Assembly (NCBI GenBank): GCA_023664485.1
Contig: JAMPFK010000003.1
Location: 1-64,000 of the forward strand
Length of the DNA: 64,000 nucleotides
Source: Bacteroides fragilis
Lineage (GTDB): Bacteria > Bacillota > Clostridia > Lachnospirales > Lachnospiraceae
Direction of reading: 5' to 3'
Positions 42,812 through 51,685 of the stretch are shown here, in pieces. Position numbers and translations under genes: made by a program. The notes below the pieces were generated by a model. It was not told where the DNA came from, made no database searches, and was given only the letters and a program-made list of their open reading frames with translations. Position 1 is the first letter of the stretch. Each line of letters opens with the position of its first letter.

Positions 42812-43131
42812 TGCTTTAATCCTCCCTCAAAAATACTGTTCAATTTCGCAGAATACCGATACCATTCGCTGATGTACAGATTAAGCTGAGCGCGCCCCTT
42901 CTCCGTCACTTTATAATAACGCCTGTTACGTCCTGCGCACTCCATATCGTACACTTCCAGACATTCATCCTTCTGCAGCCTGCGCAGCACCGGATATAAC
43001 GTTGACTCGGAAATTTCTATGACCTGCCGGACTTCCTGTGTTATCTTATATCCGTAGGTTCCCTCCGCCTCGCTCGACACGACCGCCAGAACGATCGCAT
43101 CCAACAGCGCGGCGCCTGTATTAAAAACCAT
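42808..43131 (-). CDS. PadR family transcriptional regulator
   Basis: A 107-residue winged-helix regulator: AIVLAVVSSEAEGTYGYKIT, VIEISESTLYPVLRRLQKDE and RRYYKVTEKGRAQLNLYISE follow the PadR pattern. The frame is open to 43209, but ATG 43131 has AAAGGAGG and the standard N terminus. It lacks the long C-terminal dimer arm of larger PadR proteins (short subfamily 2). First gene of the operon, with a consensus promoter containing repeated ATATAATATT elements upstream that may be its own operator. Confidence 0.9.
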   Translation of the reverse strand: MVFNTGAALLDAIVLAVVSSEAEGTYGYKITQEVRQVIEISESTLYPVLRRLQKDECLEVYDMECAGRNRRYYKVTEKGRAQLNLYISEWYRYSAKLNSIFEGGLKH

Positions 43132-43193
43132 GCGATATCCTCCTTTCCCTTTTCTGATACATTTCATAAATCGCCCTGCTTTCAGTTTTAAAT

Positions 43194-43261
43194 ATATAAT
43201 ATTATACAAAATATAATATTATTGTTATAGATACTATACGTTATATAATATTGTTTGTCAA
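43194..43261 (-). promoter_or_regulatory. PadR operon promoter with repeated AT elements
   Basis: Minus strand: consensus TTGACA (43261-43256), 17-bp spacer, TATAGT (43238-43233). ATATAATATT occurs at 43194-43203, 43211-43220 and 43243-43252, the last within the spacer; these are candidate PadR sites. Confidence 0.65.
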
Positions 43262-43375
43262 TACATATTATAAATTTTATAGTAAGAATTTCTTTTCAGC
43301 ACAAAAAAACCCGCCGCAGTTACGGACAGGTTTTTCGTTTTTCCTGCTTTATTCACTTTTTCCCTGTTTTCTGAT

Positions 43376-44302
43376 TTACTGTTTTCCGGAATCGAGCAGG
43401 CAGTATTCTTCATATAAACGCTTTCTTGTTTCTTCTTCCGCAATATGATCCAGTTCGTCCATTCTTCCATCCTTTTTCAGGCAATCGATAAGCGATACAA
43501 GCAAACGTTCTCCTTGCCTTATCCCTTTCTGCATAAGGGAATCGCCCAAGCCGGTCATCGCATTCACTCCTTTCAGTTCTGTCCCGTTAATATCTACATA
43601 CTCCGATATTTTTTTCTTATCACACCGAAAAACAGCTGACAGATAATCAAAAACCGGTTCGTCGGTATCCTCTCCCCGACGTATCATAATAACATTCATT
43701 AAATCATAATCTTCTTCCGGCTCTTCCGTCGTTCCGATGATATCCGTCTTTTTAATAGAATACATTGTTACTGTATTTTGCAGCTTATGTGGTATTTTTT
43801 CATTACATATCCAAATACTGTATACTTTCTGCAGTTCTCCATAGTTTGTCTGCCCCGTTAAGATACCGAGCTGGCTGCTGATTTCCCTTGCCGCATAATA
43901 AATTCCCCTTTTCATGACAGGGTAAGACGGGTTGGATGGCCTGTAATGGTTCTGAACCTCCAAATCGATATACAGGTAAATACAAAGATTCTCTTTACTC
44001 CGCAACGGATTTATCGCCCGAAAATGCGTATCATACCGAATCAGCTTATCGCTGACCGGATCCATCTCGGCCGGCCGCCGCCCCGCCATGACAGAAATAT
44101 CATCGACAGGCGTATCTCCTATACTATCCGCATCGATATATCGGATAATCTCCTCCACCGTAGAATTTTTATATTCGGGAACAACTTCCTTTAACACAGG
44201 AGCAATGATCTCCTTATTCTGAAAAAGCGCTTTACAGGCTCTGTCATATTTGCTTCCCAATACTCCCGCGGCAGCTATTTCAATTTCACTTTTCTGATAC
44301 AC
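43376..44302 (-). CDS. Rpn-like PD-(D/E)XK nuclease family protein
   Basis: 308 residues of the clostridial PD-(D/E)XK transposase-related (Rpn) family. KYDRACKALFQNKEIIAPVL is the N-terminal signature. The nuclease core shows SVMAGRRPAEMDPVSDKLIR, RYDTHFRAI and the E-x-Q strand YIDLEVQNHYRPSN. The C-terminal region (GLGDSLMQKGIRQGERLLVS then LIDCLKKDGRMDELDHIA) is the usual helical tail. Such proteins are linked to recombination and may be domesticated mobile-element genes. No terminal repeats or partner genes are visible, so it is a single gene here. Confidence 0.78.
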   Translation of the reverse strand: MYQKSEIEIAAAGVLGSKYDRACKALFQNKEIIAPVLKEVVPEYKNSTVEEIIRYIDADSIGDTPVDDISVMAGRRPAEMDPVSDKLIRYDTHFRAINPLRSKENLCIYLYIDLEVQNHYRPSNPSYPVMKRGIYYAAREISSQLGILTGQTNYGELQKVYSIWICNEKIPHKLQNTVTMYSIKKTDIIGTTEEPEEDYDLMNVIMIRRGEDTDEPVFDYLSAVFRCDKKKISEYVDINGTELKGVNAMTGLGDSLMQKGIRQGERLLVSLIDCLKKDGRMDELDHIAEEETRKRLYEEYCLLDSGKQ

Positions 44303-44432
44303 ACATCCCTCTTTCCGCCCCCAAACTTCTTTTGTACAATAACATCCGCATATATGTTGTTAAAATATACACGATTTTCTGTTATGCTGTTATTATAGAC
44401 GAAAAGCAGTGCTTTGGCAAGAGGCAGAAATC

Positions 44433-45620
44433 TTAAAGGAGGCCGCTTTCCAGGCCGCTTCCCCTCCGAACGACCTCGATACACATCCTTCCGTTATGGT
44501 ACGGGCATTTCCACGGCTCCACGATCGGCTTGCCGCTCACGGACTCTCCGTCTTTTGTCACATCCCAGAACCACTCGGAACCGGGACGTCTATCGATCAG
44601 ATGCGCCTTGATAAATTCCCATACCGCCTTCGCACCTTCCAGATATTCTTTCCTTTCCGGCGCGAGCGCAAAACCGTTCAAAAAGCCGACGATCGTTTCC
44701 GCCTGTACCCACCAGATGCGGTTCGTATCGACGACGCCTTTTTCGCACTCGTTGGCAAGAGAATTCCCGTCGAACGCCGTCCGGTAGACCTGCGCGGTCA
44801 GATCCAGAATAATCGGAAGCATCTTATCTTCGTATGTCTTTTCTCCAAGGACATCCGTGCCCCGGCGCAGCAGCCATGCCGTCTCAATATCGTGCCCGTA
44901 AGAATGCAGGTCCAGAATGGAGTTCATTTCTCTGTCAAAAAAGACTTCCTGTCTGTGCAGTTTCGGATTATAAACCTTTTCCGCAAACGTATCCAGGATC
45001 CATTCCAGCCTTTTTTTCACCTCTTCCGCATGGCTGACGCGGTACAATTCCGTATAAGCCTCGAACACATGGAGCAGGGTATTCATCGTCTTATCCGCGA
45101 TCACGCCGTTTTCGGAAAGCTTATCGTTCTCTATCTCCACAAAATTTCTGTCAAAAGCCTCTTTATAGCCGATTTCATCCATACAGCGGCTCTCGATGAT
45201 ATGGAAAAGGGCCATCGCCGTATCCAGCGCGCCCCTGTCGCCGGACGCATCATAATAAGAAGAGAGCGCATAAATGGAAAACGCCTGATTGTAGGTATGT
45301 TTCGTCGTATCCTCCGGCGTACCGTCATACCGCACCGACCAGTAAACGCCGCCTTTTTCCGCATCCACGCAGTATTTTTGCATGAACTCGTAACCGTATC
45401 CCGCCTCTTCTAACAGGCTCTCATCCCTCAAAAGCAGATAGGCATTGGCAAAAAACCATGTGATGCGGCTGTTCAGGATACAGCCCTTCACCGCTTTTTT
45501 ATCGACCTTCAGATCATAATCCATCCATCCGTAATAACCGCCGTGCTCCTCATCCCGCAATGCCTTCCAAAAAGGAATAATGCAGTCTGTCAGATGCGCC
45601 TTAATTTCCTCTACCATCAT
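44433..45620 (-). CDS. Cellobiose 2-epimerase / N-acylglucosamine 2-epimerase family
   Basis: A 395-residue (alpha/alpha)6-barrel epimerase. HTYNQAFSIYALSSYYDASG, GVIADKTMNTLLHVFEAYTE, DLHSYGHDIETAWLLRRGTD and IWWVQAETIVGFLNGFAL carry the conserved His/Glu residues of the cellobiose 2-epimerase group, which fits length and motifs better than GlcNAc 2-epimerase. It would convert the reducing glucose of cellobiose to mannose. The frame is open far upstream, but ATG 45620 follows AAAGGATTTGGATGAT. Single gene; beta-mannan or cellulose use is suggested. Confidence 0.82.
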   Translation of the reverse strand: MMVEEIKAHLTDCIIPFWKALRDEEHGGYYGWMDYDLKVDKKAVKGCILNSRITWFFANAYLLLRDESLLEEAGYGYEFMQKYCVDAEKGGVYWSVRYDGTPEDTTKHTYNQAFSIYALSSYYDASGDRGALDTAMALFHIIESRCMDEIGYKEAFDRNFVEIENDKLSENGVIADKTMNTLLHVFEAYTELYRVSHAEEVKKRLEWILDTFAEKVYNPKLHRQEVFFDREMNSILDLHSYGHDIETAWLLRRGTDVLGEKTYEDKMLPIILDLTAQVYRTAFDGNSLANECEKGVVDTNRIWWVQAETIVGFLNGFALAPERKEYLEGAKAVWEFIKAHLIDRRPGSEWFWDVTKDGESVSGKPIVEPWKCPYHNGRMCIEVVRRGSGLESGLL

Positions 45621-45723
45621 ATCATCCAAATCCTTTCCCGTATCTTTTTCTAAAGGAGCCGCCTTTGCCGCCCTGTGATAAGGATCATTATAGCAAAAAA
45701 CAATGGAAATGTCATTTTCTTTA

Positions 45724-47568
45724 TCACTGCAGCTGCCGGAATTTATAGAACTCTCCCTTCTTCTCCATAAGTTCGTCATAAGTCCCGTATTCCTGCAGGC
45801 CGCCTTTGCCGATGACCGCGATATGATCGGCGTTCCGAATCGTCGAAAGGCGGTGCGCCACGATGAGCGTCGTCCGGTCTTTGACAAGACGCTCTGTCGC
45901 GGTCTGGATTTTTTCTTCGGAAATGCTGTCGAGCGCCGAAGTCGCTTCATCCAGGATCAGCACTTTTGGATCCCTGATAAAAGCTCTCGCGATGGAAATC
46001 CGCTGCCGCTGCCCGCCCGACAGGTTGCCGCCGCGTTCCGTCACCATCGTTTCCACGCCCTCCGGCATCTGTTCGATGACCTCTTCCAGATTCGCCGCCC
46101 GGACGATCTCCATCAGCCTTTCGTCGGAAATATTTTCTTTTCCATAAGTAATGTTCTCCCGTATCGTCCCGGAAAAAAGAATCGGCGTCTGCGGCACGAC
46201 GGCGATATGGGAACGGTAGCTTTTCAGATCGATGCTCTCCATATCCTGCCCGTCGATCAGCACCCGGCCCTCCGTCGCGTGCAGAAAACCAATGACCATA
46301 TTCAGGATCGTCGTCTTGCCCGCCCCGGACTCTCCGACGAAAGCGACCGTTTCCCCTTCCTTTATTTTCAGATTCAAATGCTCGAAAACGGGGTTTTCGC
46401 CATTCCGGTATTGAAAACCGGTGTCTTCAAAGATAATTTCTCCCCGTACGGATGCGAGTTTCTTCTTATTATGATAGTCCTCCACATCATGACACAGCAT
46501 GACGTCGCCGATGGAATCGACGGATTCCAGCCCTTTCGCGATCGTCGGAAGCAGCGTAATGATGGAAGATACCTGCGCGACGATAGAGGCAAAATAAGTC
46601 TGGTACATGACTACCTCGCCCACGCTGATTTTCCCCTGGCTGGCCAGATAGCCGGTAAAGCCGAGGCATAATACCTGAAAAATCTGAAAAGCCGCCCAGC
46701 TGATCGACGAAAAATAAGACTGCACCATATCCAGGCACAGGCCGGAGCTGGCCACATGATACAGCTGGTGCGCCATCTTATGGGTTTCCTTTTCCTCCAG
46801 CGCATGCGCTCTTGTGACGGGAATCATCTCGATCATCTCCATCACATGAACGGACGTTTCTTCCATATCCTTTCGAAAATCTTTATTATATCTTTTGATC
46901 CTTCCCTTAAATATCGTCATAATGCCGACCGCGACCGGTATGGTCGCCAGGAAAAAGATAAAAACGGTCAGGCTCTTCGTCACCACAACGGCAAAAGAGA
47001 CCACAATATTCATAATGATGCTGAGCATCGAAATAAAGATCTGCTTCGACAGCGTTTCGATCTGCTCCACATCGCGCATAATCTTAGATTGCAGCCTCCC
47101 GGACTGCATCTCGGTATGGTAGCTGATCGACAGCTGCTGCAGCCGCCGCACGAGCGAACAACGCAGATCCCGCTCCACATTCCGGATCGCCCTCGCGTAG
47201 AACAGCGTATAGAAATAATTCGTCAGCACGTTCTGTGCGATCAGAACGATCATGATCATTACCTGAATCAAAATCCTTCTGCCCGCATCCCCTCCCGGAC
47301 CGGTCGCAATATTCACGATATTGGCCGTCACGACCGGCAGGACCCAGGCCGGGGAATGCTTGATGGCAAAAAAGAGGATCGATAAAAAAAGCTCCAGATA
47401 ATGCCCTTTATAGATGCCGACCAGCGTTTTCAGAGAATGGTTCCGGTTTCTTTTAAATGTCTCTAACAGCTTCCGCTCCATCCCGTCCAGGTCGGCGTCC
47501 GGATGCAGGCCGTACTGCGGCCTGTGCTTTTCCTGTGTGCCGGGATGCGGTTCCTCTGATTTTCTCAT
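45724..47568 (-). CDS. ABC exporter, type IV fold, both sites canonical
   Basis: 614 residues: a polar N-terminal ~45-residue extension (EEPHPGTQEKHRPQYG...), six TM helices, then ATPase with Walker A FVGESGAGKTTILNMV, signature GNLSGGQRQRISIARA and Walker B VLILDEATSALDSISEEK with catalytic Glu. With canonical signature and Glu it could work as a homodimer, unlike the two upstream genes that form an asymmetric pair. It lies 69 bp after them on the minus strand and may share their leader-controlled transcript. Confidence 0.9.
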   Translation of the reverse strand: MRKSEEPHPGTQEKHRPQYGLHPDADLDGMERKLLETFKRNRNHSLKTLVGIYKGHYLELFLSILFFAIKHSPAWVLPVVTANIVNIATGPGGDAGRRILIQVMIMIVLIAQNVLTNYFYTLFYARAIRNVERDLRCSLVRRLQQLSISYHTEMQSGRLQSKIMRDVEQIETLSKQIFISMLSIIMNIVVSFAVVVTKSLTVFIFFLATIPVAVGIMTIFKGRIKRYNKDFRKDMEETSVHVMEMIEMIPVTRAHALEEKETHKMAHQLYHVASSGLCLDMVQSYFSSISWAAFQIFQVLCLGFTGYLASQGKISVGEVVMYQTYFASIVAQVSSIITLLPTIAKGLESVDSIGDVMLCHDVEDYHNKKKLASVRGEIIFEDTGFQYRNGENPVFEHLNLKIKEGETVAFVGESGAGKTTILNMVIGFLHATEGRVLIDGQDMESIDLKSYRSHIAVVPQTPILFSGTIRENITYGKENISDERLMEIVRAANLEEVIEQMPEGVETMVTERGGNLSGGQRQRISIARAFIRDPKVLILDEATSALDSISEEKIQTATERLVKDRTTLIVAHRLSTIRNADHIAVIGKGGLQEYGTYDELMEKKGEFYKFRQLQ

Positions 47569-47637
47569 GCTCCCAATCTTCCTTTCGTTTAAGGGGATGT
47601 CTCCTTCCGCCCCTCATCTCATGATACTCCATGTTTC

Positions 47638-49410
47638 CTACGCCGAAAACTGCGCCATATAAAGCTGGTAATAAACGCCTTTTTTCTCCAACAGATCCCG
47701 CGCGTTCCCTTCTTCCACGATATGCCCGTCGTCCACCACGAAAATGCGGTCGGCGTGCTGAATCGTGGAAAGCCTGTGGGCAATGACGAAAGACGTGCGG
47801 CCCTTTAACAGGTTCTCGATACCGCGCTGTACCAGGATCTCCGTCTTTGTATCGATGCTGGAGGTGGCTTCGTCCAGTACGAGGATCTTCGGCATAGATA
47901 CCATCGTCCGCGCAAAGGCAAGAAGCTGTTTCTGTCCGATCGACAAACCGCCGCCCCGCTCGGAAAGCTCCGTGTCATAGCCCTTTTCCAGCTTCATAAT
48001 AAAATCATGGGCATTGACGGCCTTCGCCGCCGCAACGATTTCTTCATCCGTCGCGTCGAGCTTTCCGTAACGGATGTTATCTTTTATCGTGCCGGAAAAC
48101 AGGAAATTGTCCTGTGTCATGATTCCCATCTGCCTGCGCAGGCTCTCGATGGAAACCTTTTTCACGTCCCGGCCGTCCACCAGCACTCTTCCCTGCTGCA
48201 CATCATAGAAGCGGCTGATCAGATTGACGATCGTGGATTTCCCCGCCCCGGTAGGGCCGACCAACGCGATGGTCTCTCCCGGCTTAATACGAAAGCTCAC
48301 GTCATCCAGCACTTTTACCTTATCATCATAGGAAAAGCTCACATGCTCGAACGCGACCTCTCCCGTTATTGCCGGCATCTCTTCCACATCCGCCCCGTCC
48401 GCTATCGCCGGCGGCGTATCGAGTATTTCAAAGATCCTCTCGGCTCCGGCGATATTCGTGACGAGCTGGTTATAAAAATTACTGATATTCTGAATGGGAT
48501 GCCAGAACATCGACAAATAGGTGCTGAATGCGATAAAGGTGCCGACAGAGACTTCCTCCACGCCTAAAATCACGATTCCCGTAAAATACAGGAGAATACA
48601 GCCGAGCCCCCAGGAAAAATCGATGACGGAACCGAACGCGTCGCTGAGCCTGACCGCATCGATAAAAGCGCCCCGGTGCTCTTTCAGCAGCGTATCGAAC
48701 GTATCCCGCGTCTCCTCCTGCGCATGGAAGCTCTGAATGACCCGGATGCCCGCCATATCCTCATGAATAAAAGCGTTCAGGTTTGCCGACTTTTTCCGGA
48801 ATGTCTGCCAGCGCGGATGCGCCTTGATTTCGATCCAGAGCATCCCCGTGACCATCAGGGGCAGGGAAAGCATGGAGGCGAGCGCCAGCTTCGGGTTTTT
48901 ATAAATCATGATGCCCACCACCGCAACAATCGTAAATCCGTCCGGTATCAGCGTCGTAACGCAGTTGGAAAGCACATTTTTCAGGGAATTGATATCCCCG
49001 ATGATTCTGGACAGGATCTTTCCGGTCGGCCGGCTGTCGAAAAAGTGAAAATCCAGCTTCTGGATATGGGTATACAGCTCCTGCCGGATCGTTAAAAGAA
49101 TCTGGTTGCAGACCTTCGCCATAATAAACATCCGCAGTTTGATGACCACGACAAGCAGCAGATTCAGAACAAGCGCAATGAGCAGCAGCCTGTACAGCCC
49201 CGCAGCGTCTCCTGCCGCGATATGCTCATCGATCGCCGCCTCCATGATCAGCGGGTTCAGCAGGCTGACCGTCACGCCATACCCCATGATCAGGAGTACG
49301 AGAACGATCTGCCATTTATAAGCGAGCAGATAGGCGAAAAGCCTTTTTAAAGTCTGCGCCTTACTGCGCTCTACGCTTTTTTCATCGTCTCTATAAGAAT
49401 TGACCGCCAT
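47638..49410 (-). CDS. ABC exporter subunit of heterodimer (LSIGQ signature)
   Basis: 590 residues, six-TM domain (LFAYLLAYKWQIVLVLLIMG ...) and ATPase with Walker A LVGPTGAGKSTIVNLI, signature GGLSIGQKQLLAFART (second Gly replaced by Ile) and Walker B ILVLDEATSSIDTKTEILVQ with catalytic Glu. The deviating signature combined with an intact Glu complements the degenerate Asp-type partner encoded just upstream (three-base gap), forming one asymmetric BmrCD/TM287-288-like exporter. ATG 49410 has AAAGGAGGCG. Confidence 0.9.
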   Translation of the reverse strand: MAVNSYRDDEKSVERSKAQTLKRLFAYLLAYKWQIVLVLLIMGYGVTVSLLNPLIMEAAIDEHIAAGDAAGLYRLLLIALVLNLLLVVVIKLRMFIMAKVCNQILLTIRQELYTHIQKLDFHFFDSRPTGKILSRIIGDINSLKNVLSNCVTTLIPDGFTIVAVVGIMIYKNPKLALASMLSLPLMVTGMLWIEIKAHPRWQTFRKKSANLNAFIHEDMAGIRVIQSFHAQEETRDTFDTLLKEHRGAFIDAVRLSDAFGSVIDFSWGLGCILLYFTGIVILGVEEVSVGTFIAFSTYLSMFWHPIQNISNFYNQLVTNIAGAERIFEILDTPPAIADGADVEEMPAITGEVAFEHVSFSYDDKVKVLDDVSFRIKPGETIALVGPTGAGKSTIVNLISRFYDVQQGRVLVDGRDVKKVSIESLRRQMGIMTQDNFLFSGTIKDNIRYGKLDATDEEIVAAAKAVNAHDFIMKLEKGYDTELSERGGGLSIGQKQLLAFARTMVSMPKILVLDEATSSIDTKTEILVQRGIENLLKGRTSFVIAHRLSTIQHADRIFVVDDGHIVEEGNARDLLEKKGVYYQLYMAQFSA

Positions 49411-49413
49411 AGT

Positions 49414-51147
49414 CTACGCCTCCTTTCCTTCCGGATAATCCCCGTACTGGGAGAGATAAGTTTCATAATATAAGCCCTTTTGCGCCAGCAGATCCGCATG
49501 GGTTCCCCGCTCCGCGATGCCGCCGTCCTGAAGCACCAGAATCTCATCCGCATGGCGCACTGCGCTGATGCGGTGGGCGATAATGATTTTCGTCGTACCC
49601 GTCAGCGTTTCCAGCGTTTCCTGTATCAGATGCTCCGTTTCCATATCCAGCGCGGACGTGGAATCGTCCAGGATCAGGATCGGATCCTTTTTGGACAGCG
49701 CTCTCGCAATGCTGATGCGCTGCTTCTGTCCGCCGGAAAGGCCGACGCCCCGCTCTCCGATGACCGTATCGTACTGCCATTCCATCCGCTCGATGAAGCC
49801 GCTCGCCTGCGCGTCCGCAGAAGCCTTGCGCACCGCCTGAAAATCCGTGGCGCTCTTTTTGCCCAGCTTAATATTCTCTTTAATCGTATCGGAAAACAGA
49901 AACACATCCTGCGTCACGCTGCTGATATTCGTGCGGAGCTGCTCCAAAGAGAGCTGTCTGATGTCCACGCCGTCGATGGAAATCGTACCGCCTGTCGCAT
50001 CGTACATACGCTGCAGCAGCTGTACGATGGACGTTTTGCCCGCGCCGGTGGCTCCCATGATGCCGAGCGTCTTTCCCGGCTCCAGCGTAAAAGAAATATC
50101 ATGCAGAATCTCATACATATCCGCCTTGTGGAAAGAAACCCCGTCGAAGCATACTTTTCCCTGAACCTTATCCAGGATGACAGGCTCTTTGGCCTCTTTG
50201 ATGCCGGGTTCTTCCCGGTAGATTTTCTTAATCTTTTTGTTGGAGGCCACCGCCGAAGAAAAGCTGTTCGTCAGCCATCCGAGCATCTCCATCGGCCAGA
50301 CGATATTGTTGGAATACTCCACAAAGGCCGTCATTTCGCCGAGCGTCATCTCCCCGGCGATGACGAAGCGTCCGCCGACCAATATGGTCAATAGAGGCAG
50401 AAGCCTGGAAACGACCGAAAAATAAGGGTCGTATTTCACAAAGAGCCTGGACTGCTTCATATTCAATTCATAGTACCTTTTATTATGAGAAAGGAACTTC
50501 CGGATTTCAAATTTCTCTCTCGCAAAAGCCTTAACGGTCCGTACCCCGGCCAGATTTTCTTCCGCCACCGTATTCAGGACCGCATTCTCCTCGCTGATTT
50601 CCTCATAAACGGCCCCCAGCTTTTTTTCCATAACGACCGCGATCGTACCGCAGAAAAGCATCGCTGCGGTCGGGATCAGCGCCAGCTTCCAGTTCAGCAT
50701 ATACATACACGTCAGAACGATGCCCGTATGATAAAATACTTCGATCAAAAGCATCCCGACGAATCCGAGCGCGTCCCAGATAATGTCGATATCCTCCTTC
50801 ACGCGGGCCATCAGTTCCCCGGTATTGGTCCTGTCGAAGAAGTCCGCGCTCAACAACTGAATATGTACGAACAGGTCCCGGCGCATCCGGGCCGCTATCC
50901 TGGAACCGACCCTGTCGAACGTAAACTCTTTGCAATACTGAAAAACGCATCTTCCCAGGCCGATGCCGAGAAAGCCGAGCAGAAGGAATTTCAGCTTTCC
51001 CATATTGCCGCCGACGATAACGTCATCCACAACGGATTTGGTCAGCCGCGGCGCCAGCATATCCAGCGTTACCGCTATCAGAAGCGAAGCCACCGCCAGC
51101 AGATACGGTATTTTATTTTCCCAAATATAAGTTGATATCTTTTTCAT
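49414..51147 (-). CDS. ABC exporter subunit of heterodimer (degenerate Walker B)
   Basis: 577 residues, six TM helices (from IPYLLAVASLLIAVTLDML) then ATPase with Walker A IMGATGAGKTSIVQLL, canonical VGLSGGQKQRISIARA, and Walker B ILILDDSTSALDMETEHLIQ in which Asp replaces the catalytic Glu. The frame begins with GTG 51153, but that codon overlaps the ribosome site GGGGAGG; ATG 51147 is the better start. First structural gene behind a 500-bp leader with a short ORF and intrinsic terminator, suggesting drug-induced antitermination as for bmrCD. Confidence 0.9.
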   Translation of the reverse strand: MKKISTYIWENKIPYLLAVASLLIAVTLDMLAPRLTKSVVDDVIVGGNMGKLKFLLLGFLGIGLGRCVFQYCKEFTFDRVGSRIAARMRRDLFVHIQLLSADFFDRTNTGELMARVKEDIDIIWDALGFVGMLLIEVFYHTGIVLTCMYMLNWKLALIPTAAMLFCGTIAVVMEKKLGAVYEEISEENAVLNTVAEENLAGVRTVKAFAREKFEIRKFLSHNKRYYELNMKQSRLFVKYDPYFSVVSRLLPLLTILVGGRFVIAGEMTLGEMTAFVEYSNNIVWPMEMLGWLTNSFSSAVASNKKIKKIYREEPGIKEAKEPVILDKVQGKVCFDGVSFHKADMYEILHDISFTLEPGKTLGIMGATGAGKTSIVQLLQRMYDATGGTISIDGVDIRQLSLEQLRTNISSVTQDVFLFSDTIKENIKLGKKSATDFQAVRKASADAQASGFIERMEWQYDTVIGERGVGLSGGQKQRISIARALSKKDPILILDDSTSALDMETEHLIQETLETLTGTTKIIIAHRISAVRHADEILVLQDGGIAERGTHADLLAQKGLYYETYLSQYGDYPEGKEA

Positions 51148-51230
51148 CTCCACACCTCCCCGCCTGCTTTTACAGGCATCTGTCCTCCGGGCGCCGGAAC
51201 GTTATGCGAAAACCGCATGTAACGCGCATA

Positions 51231-51254
51231 AAAACGCAGGCTTTGCAGCCTGCG
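51231..51254 (-). terminator. Leader terminator (attenuator) before the ABC exporter operon
   Basis: Minus strand: stem CGCAGGC (51254-51248 side) / GCCTGCG, loop TGCAAA, then TTTTT, 84 bp before the exporter start. No gene ends just upstream except the leader ORF, so it fits attenuation. A perfect hairpin AGCCGCGG / CCGCGGCT lies directly before it (about 51265-51295). Confidence 0.7.
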
Positions 51255-51357
51255 CTTTTACGCAAACAAGCCGCGGCTGAAATGACCCGCGGCTGTTCGT
51301 CTTATATTCTGTCTGCATCCCTTTCCCGGTCTTCGGGCGTTTTACCCTCTCACCGGC

Positions 51358-51474
51358 TCACGGATGTTCAAAAACAGAAGCGGAGGCAATTTCATGTCTT
51401 TTTCCCGGATTCCATTTCACGATAGATCCGATTGTTAAATTCCTGTCCCTGTTCGATTCGAAACGTACTGACAT
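51358..51474 (-). CDS. Candidate leader peptide ORF of the exporter operon
   Basis: 38 codons starting MSVRFESNRDRNLTIGSIVK, with a near-ideal GGAGG eight bases before ATG 51474. It ends 104 bp before the leader terminator. The peptide has no known family match. Position and quality of the ribosome site argue for a regulatory leader like BmrB (54 codons) of Bacillus subtilis bmrBCD. The overlapping second frame is also open and reads protein-like, so the coded frame is not certain. Confidence 0.45.
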   Translation of the reverse strand: MSVRFESNRDRNLTIGSIVKWNPGKRHEIASASVFEHP

Positions 51475-51542
51475 ATCCTTTGCCTCCTTCCTCAAAATCT
51501 TATCATATCATCCTGTTACTGCAGCATACCTGTTATCTTATC

Positions 51543-51640
51543 GTTAACGATATTGGAAATTGCCTTTTCGGACTTGTAAAAGCTTACATATATGGCTTTT
51601 CCAGGAGCCGGAAAAAGCATTGTTATGTCGTTTACTATAG
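51543..51640 (+). repeat. ~100-bp inverted-repeat element, copy A
   Basis: Starts GTTAACGATATTGG and ends TTATGTCGTTTACTATAG. The element is an extended imperfect hairpin (paired segments include AACGAYAT/ATGTCGTT, CTTTTCGG/CCGGAAAA and AAAAGC/GCTTTT). Copy B at 62908-63010 is about 90% identical in the opposite orientation. MITE-like in size and symmetry, or a conserved structured RNA. Confidence 0.8.
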
Positions 51641-51662
51641 TTGATTATGCTCTAAAAGTCAA
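51634..51662 (-). promoter_or_regulatory. Promoter of the exporter leader, -10 inside repeat copy A
   Basis: Minus strand: TTGACT (51662-51657), 17-bp spacer, TATAGT (51639-51634). The -10 is formed by the terminal bases of the repeat element. Confidence 0.6.
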
Positions 51663-51685
51663 CTACCTTTTATAAAATGTTTTCC

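Noticed and set aside
43376..44302. Active transposon around the Rpn-like gene
   Set aside because: No terminal inverted repeats, target duplication or second transposition gene visible on either side.
51255..51480. Known riboswitch in the exporter leader
   Set aside because: The hairpins do not show core motifs of TPP, cobalamin, FMN, SAM, guanidine, ZTP or Mn classes that I could recognise; the short ORF plus terminator explains the region better.
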